Source: Sphingomonas sanxanigenens
GTDB taxonomy: Bacteria; Pseudomonadota; Alphaproteobacteria; Sphingomonadales; Sphingomonadaceae
DNA: 13,697 bases
Direction: 5' to 3'
NCBI GenBank assembly: GCA_003240855.1
Contig: QFNN01000080.1
Location: 1 to 13,697, forward strand
The notes beneath the pieces were generated by a model. It was not told the DNA's origin, made no database searches, and was given only the letters and a program-made list of their open reading frames with translations. Positions 1 through 6,671 of the stretch are shown here, piece after piece. Positions within the stretch are counted from its first letter, which is position 1. Every line of letters begins with the position of its first letter. A program made the position numbers and the translations under genes.

Positions 1-105
1 GTCGACGGAACCGTAGTTATCTGGAGTGAAATCATGGAAAACCGAAGGAAACCTGCGCCTCCCGCCGCCACGCTCGACATAAACTGCGACTGCAAAGAAG
101 CGGTT

Positions 106-125
106 TAATGTTGAGCTCAACATTA
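106..125. repeat. 20-bp perfect palindrome at the break of the methylase-helicase gene
   Basis: The sequence TAATGTTGAGCTCAACATTA equals its own reverse complement. The stop codon of the truncated methylase-helicase gene (minus strand, TAA at 123-125) lies inside its right arm. It therefore marks the point where homologous coding sequence stops and unrelated DNA (1-105) begins. It could be the edge of an insertion or recombination event, or a dimeric repressor operator. I recognise no specific IS terminus in it. Confidence 0.6.
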
Positions 126-2573
126 CACATACTCACGGGGGCTGAGATCAATTTCCAGGTTCGCCCGCTCGTCGGGCGAGAGGTCGCCAAGCCGCCGATC
201 CAGGATCGATTCCGCGGTCGTGACCAGCTGAAGGACCACCGATTGGCCCGCTGAGAGATGCGCCTTCGCCGCCGCGATCACGGTCGGGAGTTTCATGCTG
301 AGGAGGAGCTGGCCGAAGAAGCGCTGCTTGGTCGACTCGAACCGCGAGCGCGCCGACGCCTTGGCGCCGCTGTTGAGCGTCGCATTTTCGAGCCCGTCGA
401 CCACAGCCGTCAATTCGAGGGCATGCTCCATGTTGCGGTGGATGATTCCCCAGGCGTCGGCATAGGCGTCGTAGATCGCGATCTGCTCGCGCGTCAGTTC
501 ATGCCGCAGGATGTCATATTCGACGCCGGCAAAGCTGAGCGCGCGGGCGGTGTAGAGGCCGAGCGCCTTCAGATCGCGAGCGACGAGCTCCATCGCGGCG
601 ATGCCGCCCTTGCGGATGCCGGAGATGAACTGCTCGCGGTTGCTGAAGGCGGTTTCCGGCCCCCACAGGCCCAGCCGCACGGCATAGGCGAGGTTGTTGA
701 CGTCGGAGGCGCCGGTTGCCGAGGCGTAGAGCACGCGCGCGCCGGGCAGATGGTTCTGGAGCAGGACCCCGGAGATGCCCTGCTGCGAGCCCTCCTTCTT
801 GCCGAGCGCCCCTTCGCCGCCGGCGACGCCGCCCATCTCATGCGCTTCGTCGAAGCCGATCACGCCTTCGAAGTCGTCGCCTGCCCAGTCGATGACCTGC
901 TGGAGGCGGCTGTGGTCACCGCGTGCCGAACGAAGCGTCGGGTAGGTGACGAAGAGCACGCCCTGCTCCAGCGGTATCGCCTGGTCGATCTTCCAGTTGG
1001 AGAGGGGCTGGATGTCGGCCGCGAGACCACCGAGCGCGGTCCAGTCACGCCGCGCGTCTTCGAGCAGCGCCTCGTTCTTCGAAATCCAGATGTTCCGGCG
1101 GCGGCCGGCGAGCCAGCTGTCGAGGATGCACGCGGCGACCTGCCGCCCCTTCCCCGCCCCGGTCCCGTCGCCGAGGAAATAGCCCATGCGATAGGCGCGG
1201 CCATCCTGCGCTTCCTCAAGGCCGACGCCTTCCTTGGCGGGCCTGAACTTCCCCGGTAGAAACTGGTCCCAGGCATGTCCCGCATAGACGACGGTTTCGA
1301 GCTGCGAGGCCGACAGCAGGCGTTCGGAGACAGTGCGTTCGGGGAGCCGCGGCACATAGGCCGGGATCGGCGCCGCGATCGAGCCCATCGCGACGGATTC
1401 GACCAGGGCAGTCGGATGTTCGCCGGCGGCGTCGAAGGTGATCCGGCTCGGACGATAGGGAAGATAGACACCGACCTGGTCGAGCAGCGGCGCCGGCGTG
1501 TCGAGCGGCGCGTAGTCGACAGGCAGTACGTTGTTGCGCACCGGAGCGTGATAGGGCCGCGGCTGCGCGCGATTGCTCTTCATGGCGCGGAACAGCGAGG
1601 GGCTGCTCGATCGCTTGGGAGTCGGCGCCGATGGCGCTGCGAGGGTCGCGCGTTCGTGGATCGTGAGCGCGCCGATGAGCTCGCGGATGGAGGTGCGCTG
1701 GATCGTCGCGGGAATGGTCGTGCCGGGGACCTTGTCGATCTCGAACAGCCGGACCGCGATGCTGGTGCCGTGCTTCAGATAGCATTTCTCGAGCCGCACC
1801 GAGGTCCGCACGCTGACATCGCGCAGCGTGGTCTCGAAGAGATCGCGCATCCGGGCATTGGGTCCGAACCAGTCGGGCATGATTGCAACCAAACGGCCGC
1901 CGGCCTGCAGTCGGCGAAGGGCTGCCTGGAGATGTCGGACAGCGGCGTGTGCGTCCGCGCCCAGCCCGACCGACCGGGAGAATGGCGGGTTCATGAGGAT
2001 CAGGCTGGGGCGCGCCGCTGCCGCCAGGCTCGAGTTGATCGTGGCGCCGTCGTGGCCAGTGACGGTCGCGTCGGGGAAGACATCGGCGAGACGCGCCCGG
2101 CGGCCCGACGCATATTCGTTGAGCTGGAGGGAGCCGAAGTCGCGGCAATGCGCCACGAGGAGCCCATTGCCGGCGCTCGGCTCGAGGATCACATCGTCGC
2201 TCTGGATATTGGCGAGGACAACCGCCACCGCGGCAAGATCGACGGGCGTCGAGAACTGCTGCCATTCGATCTGATCTTCGCTGCGAACGGTCTGGGTGGG
2301 CAGCCGGTCGAGCAGGTCGCAGGCCGCAATCACGTCATCGAGCGAGGTCAGCGGATAGGGACCGAACTGGAGGTGGTGGGCGAGCGCATGCTCGAGAATC
2401 TCGAAGCTGTCGCGCTGGGTCCAGAGCCCGTCCGCGTCGGTCCCGCCATAGCCTTCGATCATCGCCGTATTGAGGTCGGCCCGGGTGATCGGGTCCGTCG
2501 ACCTGAGGCGGTCGATGAGAAGCGTGGCCGCGCGGCGTTCGGCCGCGGTGGCGGTATCGAAGAGATCGGACAT
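123..2573 (-). CDS. Methyltransferase-helicase (strawberry-notch-like), C-terminally truncated
   Basis: This 816-residue protein combines an N-terminal N6-adenine methyltransferase-like fold with a DEAH-type SF2 helicase/NTPase of the strawberry-notch class. Visible motifs are EPSAGNG (about 131-137, SAM-binding motif I), NPPF (195-198, catalytic motif IV), the Walker A variant GDGTGAGKG (468-476), DEAH (575-578) and SAT (618-620). ATG 2573 follows GGAGA at normal spacing. Plasmid and phage members of this family usually run to roughly 1,400 residues, with a second helicase lobe and a strawberry-notch C-terminal domain. Here the frame stops soon after residue 810 in a 20-bp palindrome, so that half is missing and helicase activity is doubtful. 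The methyltransferase part could still fold. It is the last of three minus-strand genes, after the toprim and quinone-reductase genes. Family assignment is firm; a role in plasmid DNA modification or anti-restriction is inferred. Confidence 0.85.
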   Translation of the reverse strand: MSDLFDTATAAERRAATLLIDRLRSTDPITRADLNTAMIEGYGGTDADGLWTQRDSFEILEHALAHHLQFGPYPLTSLDDVIAACDLLDRLPTQTVRSEDQIEWQQFSTPVDLAAVAVVLANIQSDDVILEPSAGNGLLVAHCRDFGSLQLNEYASGRRARLADVFPDATVTGHDGATINSSLAAAARPSLILMNPPFSRSVGLGADAHAAVRHLQAALRRLQAGGRLVAIMPDWFGPNARMRDLFETTLRDVSVRTSVRLEKCYLKHGTSIAVRLFEIDKVPGTTIPATIQRTSIRELIGALTIHERATLAAPSAPTPKRSSSPSLFRAMKSNRAQPRPYHAPVRNNVLPVDYAPLDTPAPLLDQVGVYLPYRPSRITFDAAGEHPTALVESVAMGSIAAPIPAYVPRLPERTVSERLLSASQLETVVYAGHAWDQFLPGKFRPAKEGVGLEEAQDGRAYRMGYFLGDGTGAGKGRQVAACILDSWLAGRRRNIWISKNEALLEDARRDWTALGGLAADIQPLSNWKIDQAIPLEQGVLFVTYPTLRSARGDHSRLQQVIDWAGDDFEGVIGFDEAHEMGGVAGGEGALGKKEGSQQGISGVLLQNHLPGARVLYASATGASDVNNLAYAVRLGLWGPETAFSNREQFISGIRKGGIAAMELVARDLKALGLYTARALSFAGVEYDILRHELTREQIAIYDAYADAWGIIHRNMEHALELTAVVDGLENATLNSGAKASARSRFESTKQRFFGQLLLSMKLPTVIAAAKAHLSAGQSVVLQLVTTAESILDRRLGDLSPDERANLEIDLSPREYV

Positions 2574-2591
2574 GGTGGGGTCTCCGGACTG

Positions 2592-2608
2592 GCTGCCCCA
2601 TCGGCAGC
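2592..2608. repeat. Short inverted repeat in the leader of the methylase-helicase gene
   Basis: GCTGCC (2592-2597) and GGCAGC (2603-2608) form a 6-bp stem with a 5-base loop. It lies just upstream of the ribosome-binding site of the minus-strand gene that starts at 2573. It could be an operator or an mRNA leader hairpin, but it is short enough to be fortuitous in GC-rich DNA. Confidence 0.25.
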
Positions 2609-2716
2609 ATCAATCCTTCGATCCCCCTTCCCTTTGCCCAGTCGCGCGGTGGTTGGCAGGGGCCGGCTACGCTATCGCGGAAAGCCTTGGGTTCGCCGAC
2701 AGTTTCCGAACCAGTG

Positions 2717-3295
2717 CTATCGGGCGTCCCGGCCAAGCTGGCGGACGCAGTGCAGCCAGTGTTTCCGGTGTCCGCCACCCTTCTCGACGCCGCCGATGAT
2801 CGAATAGCGAACGGGTGCGATGCCGACGAGGCGGAGCAGATTGCGGTCGAGGCTCTTGAGGCTATGGGCCCGGTAGAAGAACCGATAGAAAGGTGCGGGC
2901 ATCCCCATCGTCACGATGATACGCGCCGACCAGCCACCGAGCAGTCTTGCTGGCTGATCAGGTTCGGTTTCATCGATCGCAAAGCCGGGCCGCATGACCT
3001 GCTCGAGGAAGGCTTTGAGGAGAGCGGGCACGTCGCCGAGCCAAAGCGGATAGAGGATCACGAGATGGTCGGCCCACCGAATGTCGATTTGCGCCGTGTG
3101 GATCGTGTCTACAGGATTGGCCTCGCGCCATTCTTTGGCCGAGCGCAAAATCGGAAAATCCAGGGACGCGATATCGATCCTGCGGACTTCGTGGATGCCT
3201 GCCTCGGCACCCGCCGCATAGGCATCCGCCAGCGCGTGAACGAAGCGCGCCCGATCAGTATCGGGGTGTCCATCGATGATCGCAATGCGTGCCAT
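2717..3295 (-). CDS. NAD(P)H dehydrogenase (quinone), flavodoxin_2 fold
   Basis: This 192-residue protein belongs to the NQO1/MdaB/KefF-type flavodoxin_2 family: FMN- or FAD-dependent cytosolic reductases that transfer two electrons from NAD(P)H to quinones or related electrophiles. The N-terminal MARIAIIDGHPD strand-loop (GHPD at 9-12) is the phosphate-binding region. The block YPLWLGDVPALLKAF (82-96) and the later IIVTMGMPAPFYR segment (126-138) are typical of the family. Length is normal. ATG 3295 is chosen because GGAGGAG sits 3-4 bases upstream; the longer in-frame extension lacks such a site. The gene lies between two plasmid-maintenance genes on the same strand (103-bp and 143-bp gaps), an unusual place for a redox enzyme. 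It was probably acquired separately. The substrate cannot be told from sequence. Confidence 0.85.
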   Translation of the reverse strand: MARIAIIDGHPDTDRARFVHALADAYAAGAEAGIHEVRRIDIASLDFPILRSAKEWREANPVDTIHTAQIDIRWADHLVILYPLWLGDVPALLKAFLEQVMRPGFAIDETEPDQPARLLGGWSARIIVTMGMPAPFYRFFYRAHSLKSLDRNLLRLVGIAPVRYSIIGGVEKGGGHRKHWLHCVRQLGRDAR

Positions 3296-3398
3296 GCGCT
3301 CCTCCGGACATTGCCTTCCTCTCCCGCGTTGCCTCCGGCAATCAGGAAGTTTCCCAAGGTGCCGCGCCAATGCCAGGCTGCCGTTGGCGAGACCCTGG

Positions 3399-4238
3399 TC
3401 ATCGCCGGCTCATCTCGAGAACCTTGGCCCAGTCCTTGACGCCCTTGGGGGGCATGGGGGTGATCGCGAGATCCGGCCTGGCGTAACGCAGGGCTGCCCG
3501 CTCTGCCGCGATCGCGCCTTCGGCATCGTTGTCGACGGCCAGGATCAGCGAGGTCAGCGATGACGGAAGCAGGAGCTGGTCGAGCCGGCGGGCTCCAAGG
3601 CTCGTCCAGCAAGGTATGTCGTGGAGGATGGTGAAGGCGCGCGCGGTTTCGAAGCCCTCGGCCAGCGCCAGCACAGGAACTGCCTGCCCTCCTCCCTGCC
3701 ATGCGCCTTGCCCCGGCCGGCCGAGCATCAGCTTCATCCGATATCGGGCTGTCAACGGGTCGAGGAATATCCGCTGGACGGCAGTCAGGCGCCGCCCTTC
3801 CCGCACCGCGACCATCAGCGCAGGATGATAGGTCGTCCACGGCTTGGGCCGATAGGGGCAGCGCGGGTGGAAGCGCAGGTCATGGGTTACAGGCCAGAGA
3901 TGTCGCAGGCGAAGATAGCGCTCGGCGAGCGTGCCATCGAGAGGGAGCGCCTCGTCCCAGAGCCGCTCGGCGTTGCCGGACCGCGCGGTGGGCGTGTCGG
4001 TGTAGGCGAAGCGACCACGGCTCGGGACCCGCCGAAGCTCACGCAGAACATCTTCCCGGTCGCAGCCGGCAAAGCAGGTGACGAGAATACCCTGGTTGCC
4101 TTGGCGAATGGAGAGGCTGGGCGTGCTGTCGGCGTGGGCGGGACACGGACACATCGCGGTGCGTCCGTGCCAGGTTCCCCCGAGCGAGCCGACTAGATCG
4201 ATGAGGTCCTGGGTTGGTCTGAGCGCGACAAGGGCCAT
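3399..4238 (-). CDS. Toprim domain protein with N-terminal zinc finger (plasmid/phage primase-like)
   Basis: This 279-residue protein resembles the primase-like Toprim proteins common on proteobacterial plasmids and phages. The N-terminus has a CHC2-like metal site: CPCPAH (C30, C32, H35) with CFAGC (C55, C59). The C-terminal half is a Toprim_3 domain, with the catalytic glutamate in ALAEGFETA (E194) and the metal-binding DND in LILAVDNDAEG (D236, D238). It ends in a PPKGVKDW segment usual in this group. ATG 4238 follows AAAGGAA with a 7-base gap, so the possible 17-residue upstream extension was rejected. The gene reads away from the iteron origin, which fits a role in priming plasmid DNA synthesis or conjugative entry. 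There is no helicase domain, so it would need a partner. Function as an actual primase is inferred from family and position. Confidence 0.85.
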   Translation of the reverse strand: MALVALRPTQDLIDLVGSLGGTWHGRTAMCPCPAHADSTPSLSIRQGNQGILVTCFAGCDREDVLRELRRVPSRGRFAYTDTPTARSGNAERLWDEALPLDGTLAERYLRLRHLWPVTHDLRFHPRCPYRPKPWTTYHPALMVAVREGRRLTAVQRIFLDPLTARYRMKLMLGRPGQGAWQGGGQAVPVLALAEGFETARAFTILHDIPCWTSLGARRLDQLLLPSSLTSLILAVDNDAEGAIAAERAALRYARPDLAITPMPPKGVKDWAKVLEMSRR

Positions 4239-4391
4239 TGGCAGTTCCTTTCGCGGCCCATGCTCCCCCTTGCCTCTCTGCCGGCTCACCTTATCCTGGG
4301 GCGCAGCTAACCGGCTTTGCGGGACGGTCGTTCTGCTCCTCTTGAAGAATCAAATCTTAAAAACGCCCAAGCGGAGCGCGGGAGCTTCATA

Positions 4392-4415
4392 GATTCATTG
4401 ATTCTAAGATTCAGG
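4392..4415 (+). repeat. AT-rich octamer tandem repeat with GANTC sites, candidate DNA unwinding element
   Basis: GATTC occurs at 4392, 4400 and 4408, exactly 8 bp apart (octamers GATTCATT, GATTCTAA, GATTCAGG). An inverted GAATC lies at 4347. The surrounding 4341-4415 includes the AT-rich run AATCAAATCTTAAAAA, the most AT-rich part of the origin. Short tandem repeats in an AT-rich patch beside iterons commonly serve as the melting region. Each octamer is also a CcrM methylation target. Both roles are inferred. Confidence 0.45.
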
Positions 4416-4419
4416 GGCC

Positions 4420-4435
4420 GTTTACGACGGTAAAC
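4420..4435. repeat. Inverted repeat GTTTAC/GTAAAC in the origin
   Basis: GTTTAC (4420-4425) and GTAAAC (4430-4435) are separated by GACG. The repeat lies between the AT-rich octamers and the first iteron. It could be a protein-binding dyad or a small hairpin in single-stranded DNA. No known binding protein is recognised. Confidence 0.35.
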
Positions 4436-4456
4436 CAATAGGTTGAGTGCTCTCCT

Positions 4457-4558
4457 TGTGAGGAGACGGGGGCTTCAGTGTGAGGGCTCGGGGGCGTCTG
4501 TGCGAGCCAGGGGGGGCTGGAGCCTGAGTGATCGGGGGACAATGTGAGTTCTCGGGGG
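4457..4558 (+). repeat. Iteron cluster A: five closely spaced repeats
   Basis: Sixteen-base repeats start at 4457, 4479, 4501, 4523 and 4543, that is at intervals of 22, 22, 22 and 20 bp (about two helical turns). Examples are TGTGAGGAGACGGGGG, TGTGAGGGCTCGGGGG and TGTGAGTTCTCGGGGG. The copies at 4501 and 4523 are degenerate. None carries the TTTA extension seen in cluster B. They are probable RepA-binding sites and could act as copy-number or incompatibility sites distinct from the repA-proximal group. Confidence 0.8.
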
Positions 4559-4655
4559 ACTCAGGCGAAACGGGCTAAAGAGCTGCCGGGAAATCCCTGA
4601 ATCCCCGTATGTTTTTGCTTCGGGGAAGATCGCCGACATCGGAGATGCTCTTTTA

Positions 4656-5056
4656 TGTGAGCGATTGGGGGATCGTGGCCGAGGCGTGCGGATCTTTGCG
4701 TGAGGTCTCGGGGGCGGCCCGCGAAAATGGGGCGTTCGAAATAAGGAATTTCTCCACCTTTATGTGAGCGATTGGGGGATGCCAAGAAAAGCCAATTAAA
4801 CCAACATGATATGAAGATCTATATGTGAGTCGGCGGGGGTCACGCGCTGCGCGGCCCTGCTCGCCGCTTCGACGCGGCCACGCGACACGAATCTTTTATG
4901 TGAGTTTTCGGGGGAGTGATCGCGACTCGGCTCGGGAACGCGAGTCGCGTGCCGAGGGCTCGGCGACTTTATGTGAGCGCTTGGGGGCTGGTGATCGCAT
5001 GGGCCAACGACGTCTCTATGAGCGTCTGGGGGCACGTCTATGTGAGTGAACGGGGG
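4656..5056 (+). repeat. Iteron cluster B: eight dispersed repeats up to repA
   Basis: Copies start at 4656, 4699, 4763, 4824, 4899, 4972, 5017 and 5041. The consensus is TGTGAGNNNTYGGGGG. Most are preceded by TTTA or TCTA, giving TTTATGTGAG at 4656, 4763, 4899 and 4972. The TGTGAGCGATTGGGGG copies at 4656 and 4763 are identical. Spacings of 43, 64, 61, 75, 73, 45 and 24 bp are near multiples of one helical turn. The last copy ends 39 bp before the repA start, so RepA probably also represses its own transcription. Confidence 0.85.
4921..4964. repeat. Two adjacent GC-rich hairpins between iterons
   Basis: CGCGACTCG (4921-4929) pairs with CGAGTCGCG (4941-4949), a perfect 9-bp stem with an 11-base loop. 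Directly after it, GCCGAG (4951-4956) pairs with CTCGGC (4959-4964). Both lie between the iterons at 4899 and 4972. Possible roles are a primase-loading structure, a binding dyad or a transcription pause. No function is established by sequence. Confidence 0.5.
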
Positions 5057-5095
5057 GCGGTTCTCATTATGACAAGCTGATGGTATGCAACTCAC

Positions 5096-6229
5096 ATGAA
5101 GCTCGATTCGGACACCGTGGAAATCGAGGTTCCGCCTGACCTGGAGGGTCTGAGTCGGACGTTGCGGGTTGCTGACGTGATTCGCCGCCGCGACCTCGAC
5201 TTTGTAAGTAAACCTGGGGAATTAGTCGAATCCGAGTTCGAGACGGGGTCGTTGAGTGCGGCCGGAAGAAAGGCTTTCGCACTGATGTTGCGGAAAGCGG
5301 GACCGGAAGCCGGCGAAGACAGCAAGACTTTCACGATCACCAAGAAGGAACTGCGCGGCTCGCACAAGGGTAACGAGCGCATCCAGCCGGTAATGGACGA
5401 ACTGCTACGCGTGATCGTCCGTATCCGGACCACCTCGAAGAAGGGTAAGCCTGCGATCATGTCGCAGTCGCTGCTGTCGAGCTGCGTCGAGGAAATCTCC
5501 GAAGACGGCATGAGCGTCGTGGAGTTTCAGTTCTCAGAGAGCTTCAAGCGCGTGATCCAGCGTTCGGATTACTATGCGCGGGTGAACCTCGGGGTGATGC
5601 TTGCGCTCCAGTCGCGCTATTCGCTCACCTTGTACGATCTTGGCTGCCTGATCATCAATCGGCAGAACCGCGTCGTCAAAATGAACGTCGATGAACTGCG
5701 CCGACGTCTGGGTGTGCCCGACGGCAGCTTCAAGAACTTCGCCGAGTTTCGGCGTGACGTGCTCGTCAAATCGAAGGCGGAGATCGACCAGCTCGCCGAT
5801 TTCATCGTGGAATGGGAAGAAATCCGGGGGTCCGGGCGCGGCCGGCCGGTCGAGGCGGTCAAGCTGACCTTCAGCCCCAAGGACCCTGTTGAGCAGGAAG
5901 AGACGGCAAAGGAGCTCGATCGGCCCAAGGTCGGACGCCGTGCCAGGCGCGATGGCAGCGTCGAGGAGGTCGCGGCCATTCCGGCGGCCGCCCCTGTGGC
6001 GGCATTGCCGTCGAGCAAGCCCTTCCCCACTGGATCGATGCATTTCTGCGGGGATCAGCGCCTGTTGACGATTGTGGCCGATTTCGGGGGCGGCTGGGAC
6101 AAGGATCTGATCGCCGGGGCGTTTCGCGAGAAGATGGGCGACCGGCTCAAGACCCTGACGGGCGTGCCGCTCTACAAATCCTGGGAAGGCTTCTGCAAAA
6201 GTTTCGTCGGGCTTCGTGGCCGGCCTTAG
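5096..6229 (+). CDS. repA: Plasmid replication initiator RepA (Rep_3 superfamily)
   Basis: This 377-residue initiator binds iterons and opens the origin for theta replication. It has the two-winged-helix layout of Rep_3 proteins: WH1 at about residues 50-150 and WH2 at about 160-260. Family hallmarks are LALQSRYSLTLYDL (169-182) and the WEEIRGSGRGRPVEAVKLTF segment (240-259) of the second winged helix. A charged linker rich in Lys, Arg and Glu (about 260-295) leads to a C-terminal tail ending KSWEGFCKSFVGLRGRP. ATG 5096 is the only in-frame ATG near the N-terminus; a stop lies 15 bp upstream. No Shine-Dalgarno sequence precedes it, suggesting weak translation, which suits a copy-number-limited initiator. 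Thirteen iterons lie directly upstream and an inverted one downstream, so autorepression and handcuffing are likely. Family assignment is secure; regulation is inferred. Confidence 0.93.
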   Translation: MKLDSDTVEIEVPPDLEGLSRTLRVADVIRRRDLDFVSKPGELVESEFETGSLSAAGRKAFALMLRKAGPEAGEDSKTFTITKKELRGSHKGNERIQPVMDELLRVIVRIRTTSKKGKPAIMSQSLLSSCVEEISEDGMSVVEFQFSESFKRVIQRSDYYARVNLGVMLALQSRYSLTLYDLGCLIINRQNRVVKMNVDELRRRLGVPDGSFKNFAEFRRDVLVKSKAEIDQLADFIVEWEEIRGSGRGRPVEAVKLTFSPKDPVEQEETAKELDRPKVGRRARRDGSVEEVAAIPAAAPVAALPSSKPFPTGSMHFCGDQRLLTIVADFGGGWDKDLIAGAFREKMGDRLKTLTGVPLYKSWEGFCKSFVGLRGRP

Positions 6230-6243
6230 GGATAGCCTGCCCT

Positions 6244-6259
6244 CCCCCGTTTCCTCACA
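6244..6259 (-). repeat. Solitary inverted iteron downstream of repA
   Basis: Read on the minus strand, this is TGTGAGGAAACGGGGG, preceded by CTTTA. It matches the origin iteron consensus including the TTTA extension. It begins 15 bp after the repA stop codon and lies in the 46-bp gap between convergent repA and the small partition gene. It is the only opposite-orientation copy found in the window. Confidence 0.85.
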
Positions 6260-6275
6260 TAAAGCGAGACCGGGC

Positions 6276-6671
6276 CTATTCGGGCGCCCTCCCCTCCCCT
6301 TCGGCCAGATCGATCAGCGCCATGATCCCGTCCGGGAGGCTGAGGTTGCGGTCGTCGCACCAGCGCACGAGGCGGTCGCGCTCAGGAGGCGACAGGCGCA
6401 TGCTGATATGGAGCGACCGGGCCGGACCGCGCTGGGGCTTGCGCTTGGGTGTGACGCCGAGATCGGCAGTAACCTGCGGAAAATAGTTGGCTGGGAGCGC
6501 CGATCCGGCGGGTTCGCGTTGGACTGGCGGCGTGCTGGCAGGTTTGGGCGCGGCTGTAGCGGCAACGAGCCCGCGGAGACGATCGGCGGGCGCTTCTGGC
6601 TGCTCCAGGCGCTGCCGTGTCGATCCGATGATGTCGCCCATGCTGCTCACGGCGGCTTTTTCTTCAGGCAT
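6276..6671 (-). CDS. Small ParB-type partition partner, probable ribbon-helix-helix DNA-binding protein
   Basis: This 131-residue protein is encoded directly after parA. Its ATG overlaps the last codons of parA by 8 bp and has the strong site AAGGAGG 6 bases upstream, so the two are translationally coupled. Residues 1-84 are a Pro/Ala/Arg-rich, probably disordered arm. Residues about 85-124 (RSLHISMRLSPPERDRLVRWC and onward) look like one strand followed by two helices, the ribbon-helix-helix pattern of ParG, omega and CopG. By position it is the centromere-binding adaptor that stimulates ParA, and the basic arm could carry an arginine finger. I recognise no named family; the ribbon-helix-helix call rests on pattern only. 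The probable binding site is the repeat array upstream of parA. Confidence 0.7.
   Translation of the reverse strand: MPEEKAAVSSMGDIIGSTRQRLEQPEAPADRLRGLVAATAAPKPASTPPVQREPAGSALPANYFPQVTADLGVTPKRKPQRGPARSLHISMRLSPPERDRLVRWCDDRNLSLPDGIMALIDLAEGEGRAPE

Larger units (their letters stand above)
4239..5095. other. oriV: Iteron-containing plasmid replication origin (oriV)
   Basis: This 857-bp gene-free stretch lies between the divergent toprim and repA genes. From left to right it holds an AT-rich patch with GATTC octamers (about 4341-4415), a GTTTAC/GTAAAC inverted repeat (4420-4435), five closely spaced iterons (4457-4558), eight dispersed iterons (4656-5056) and GC-rich hairpins between two of these (4921-4964). 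An array of direct repeats immediately upstream of a Rep_3-family gene is the classic layout of a theta-replicating, iteron-regulated origin. I found no convincing DnaA box; TTATCCTGG near 4290 matches only 6 of 9 positions. Short reading frames in this stretch follow the repeats and look non-coding. Confidence 0.85.

Noticed and set aside
34..108. 24-codon plus-strand reading frame with GGAG upstream
   Set aside because: It is very short, has no recognisable domain, and its stop falls in the palindrome. One ribosome-binding-like match is too little to call a gene.
258..2807. Long plus-strand open frames opposite the methylase-helicase
   Set aside because: They are antisense shadows of a GC-rich gene with clear motifs. 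Their proteins are Arg/Ala-rich with no family features.
4287..4295. Possible DnaA box TTATCCTGG
   Set aside because: It matches only 6 of 9 positions of TTATCCACA and has no second copy nearby.
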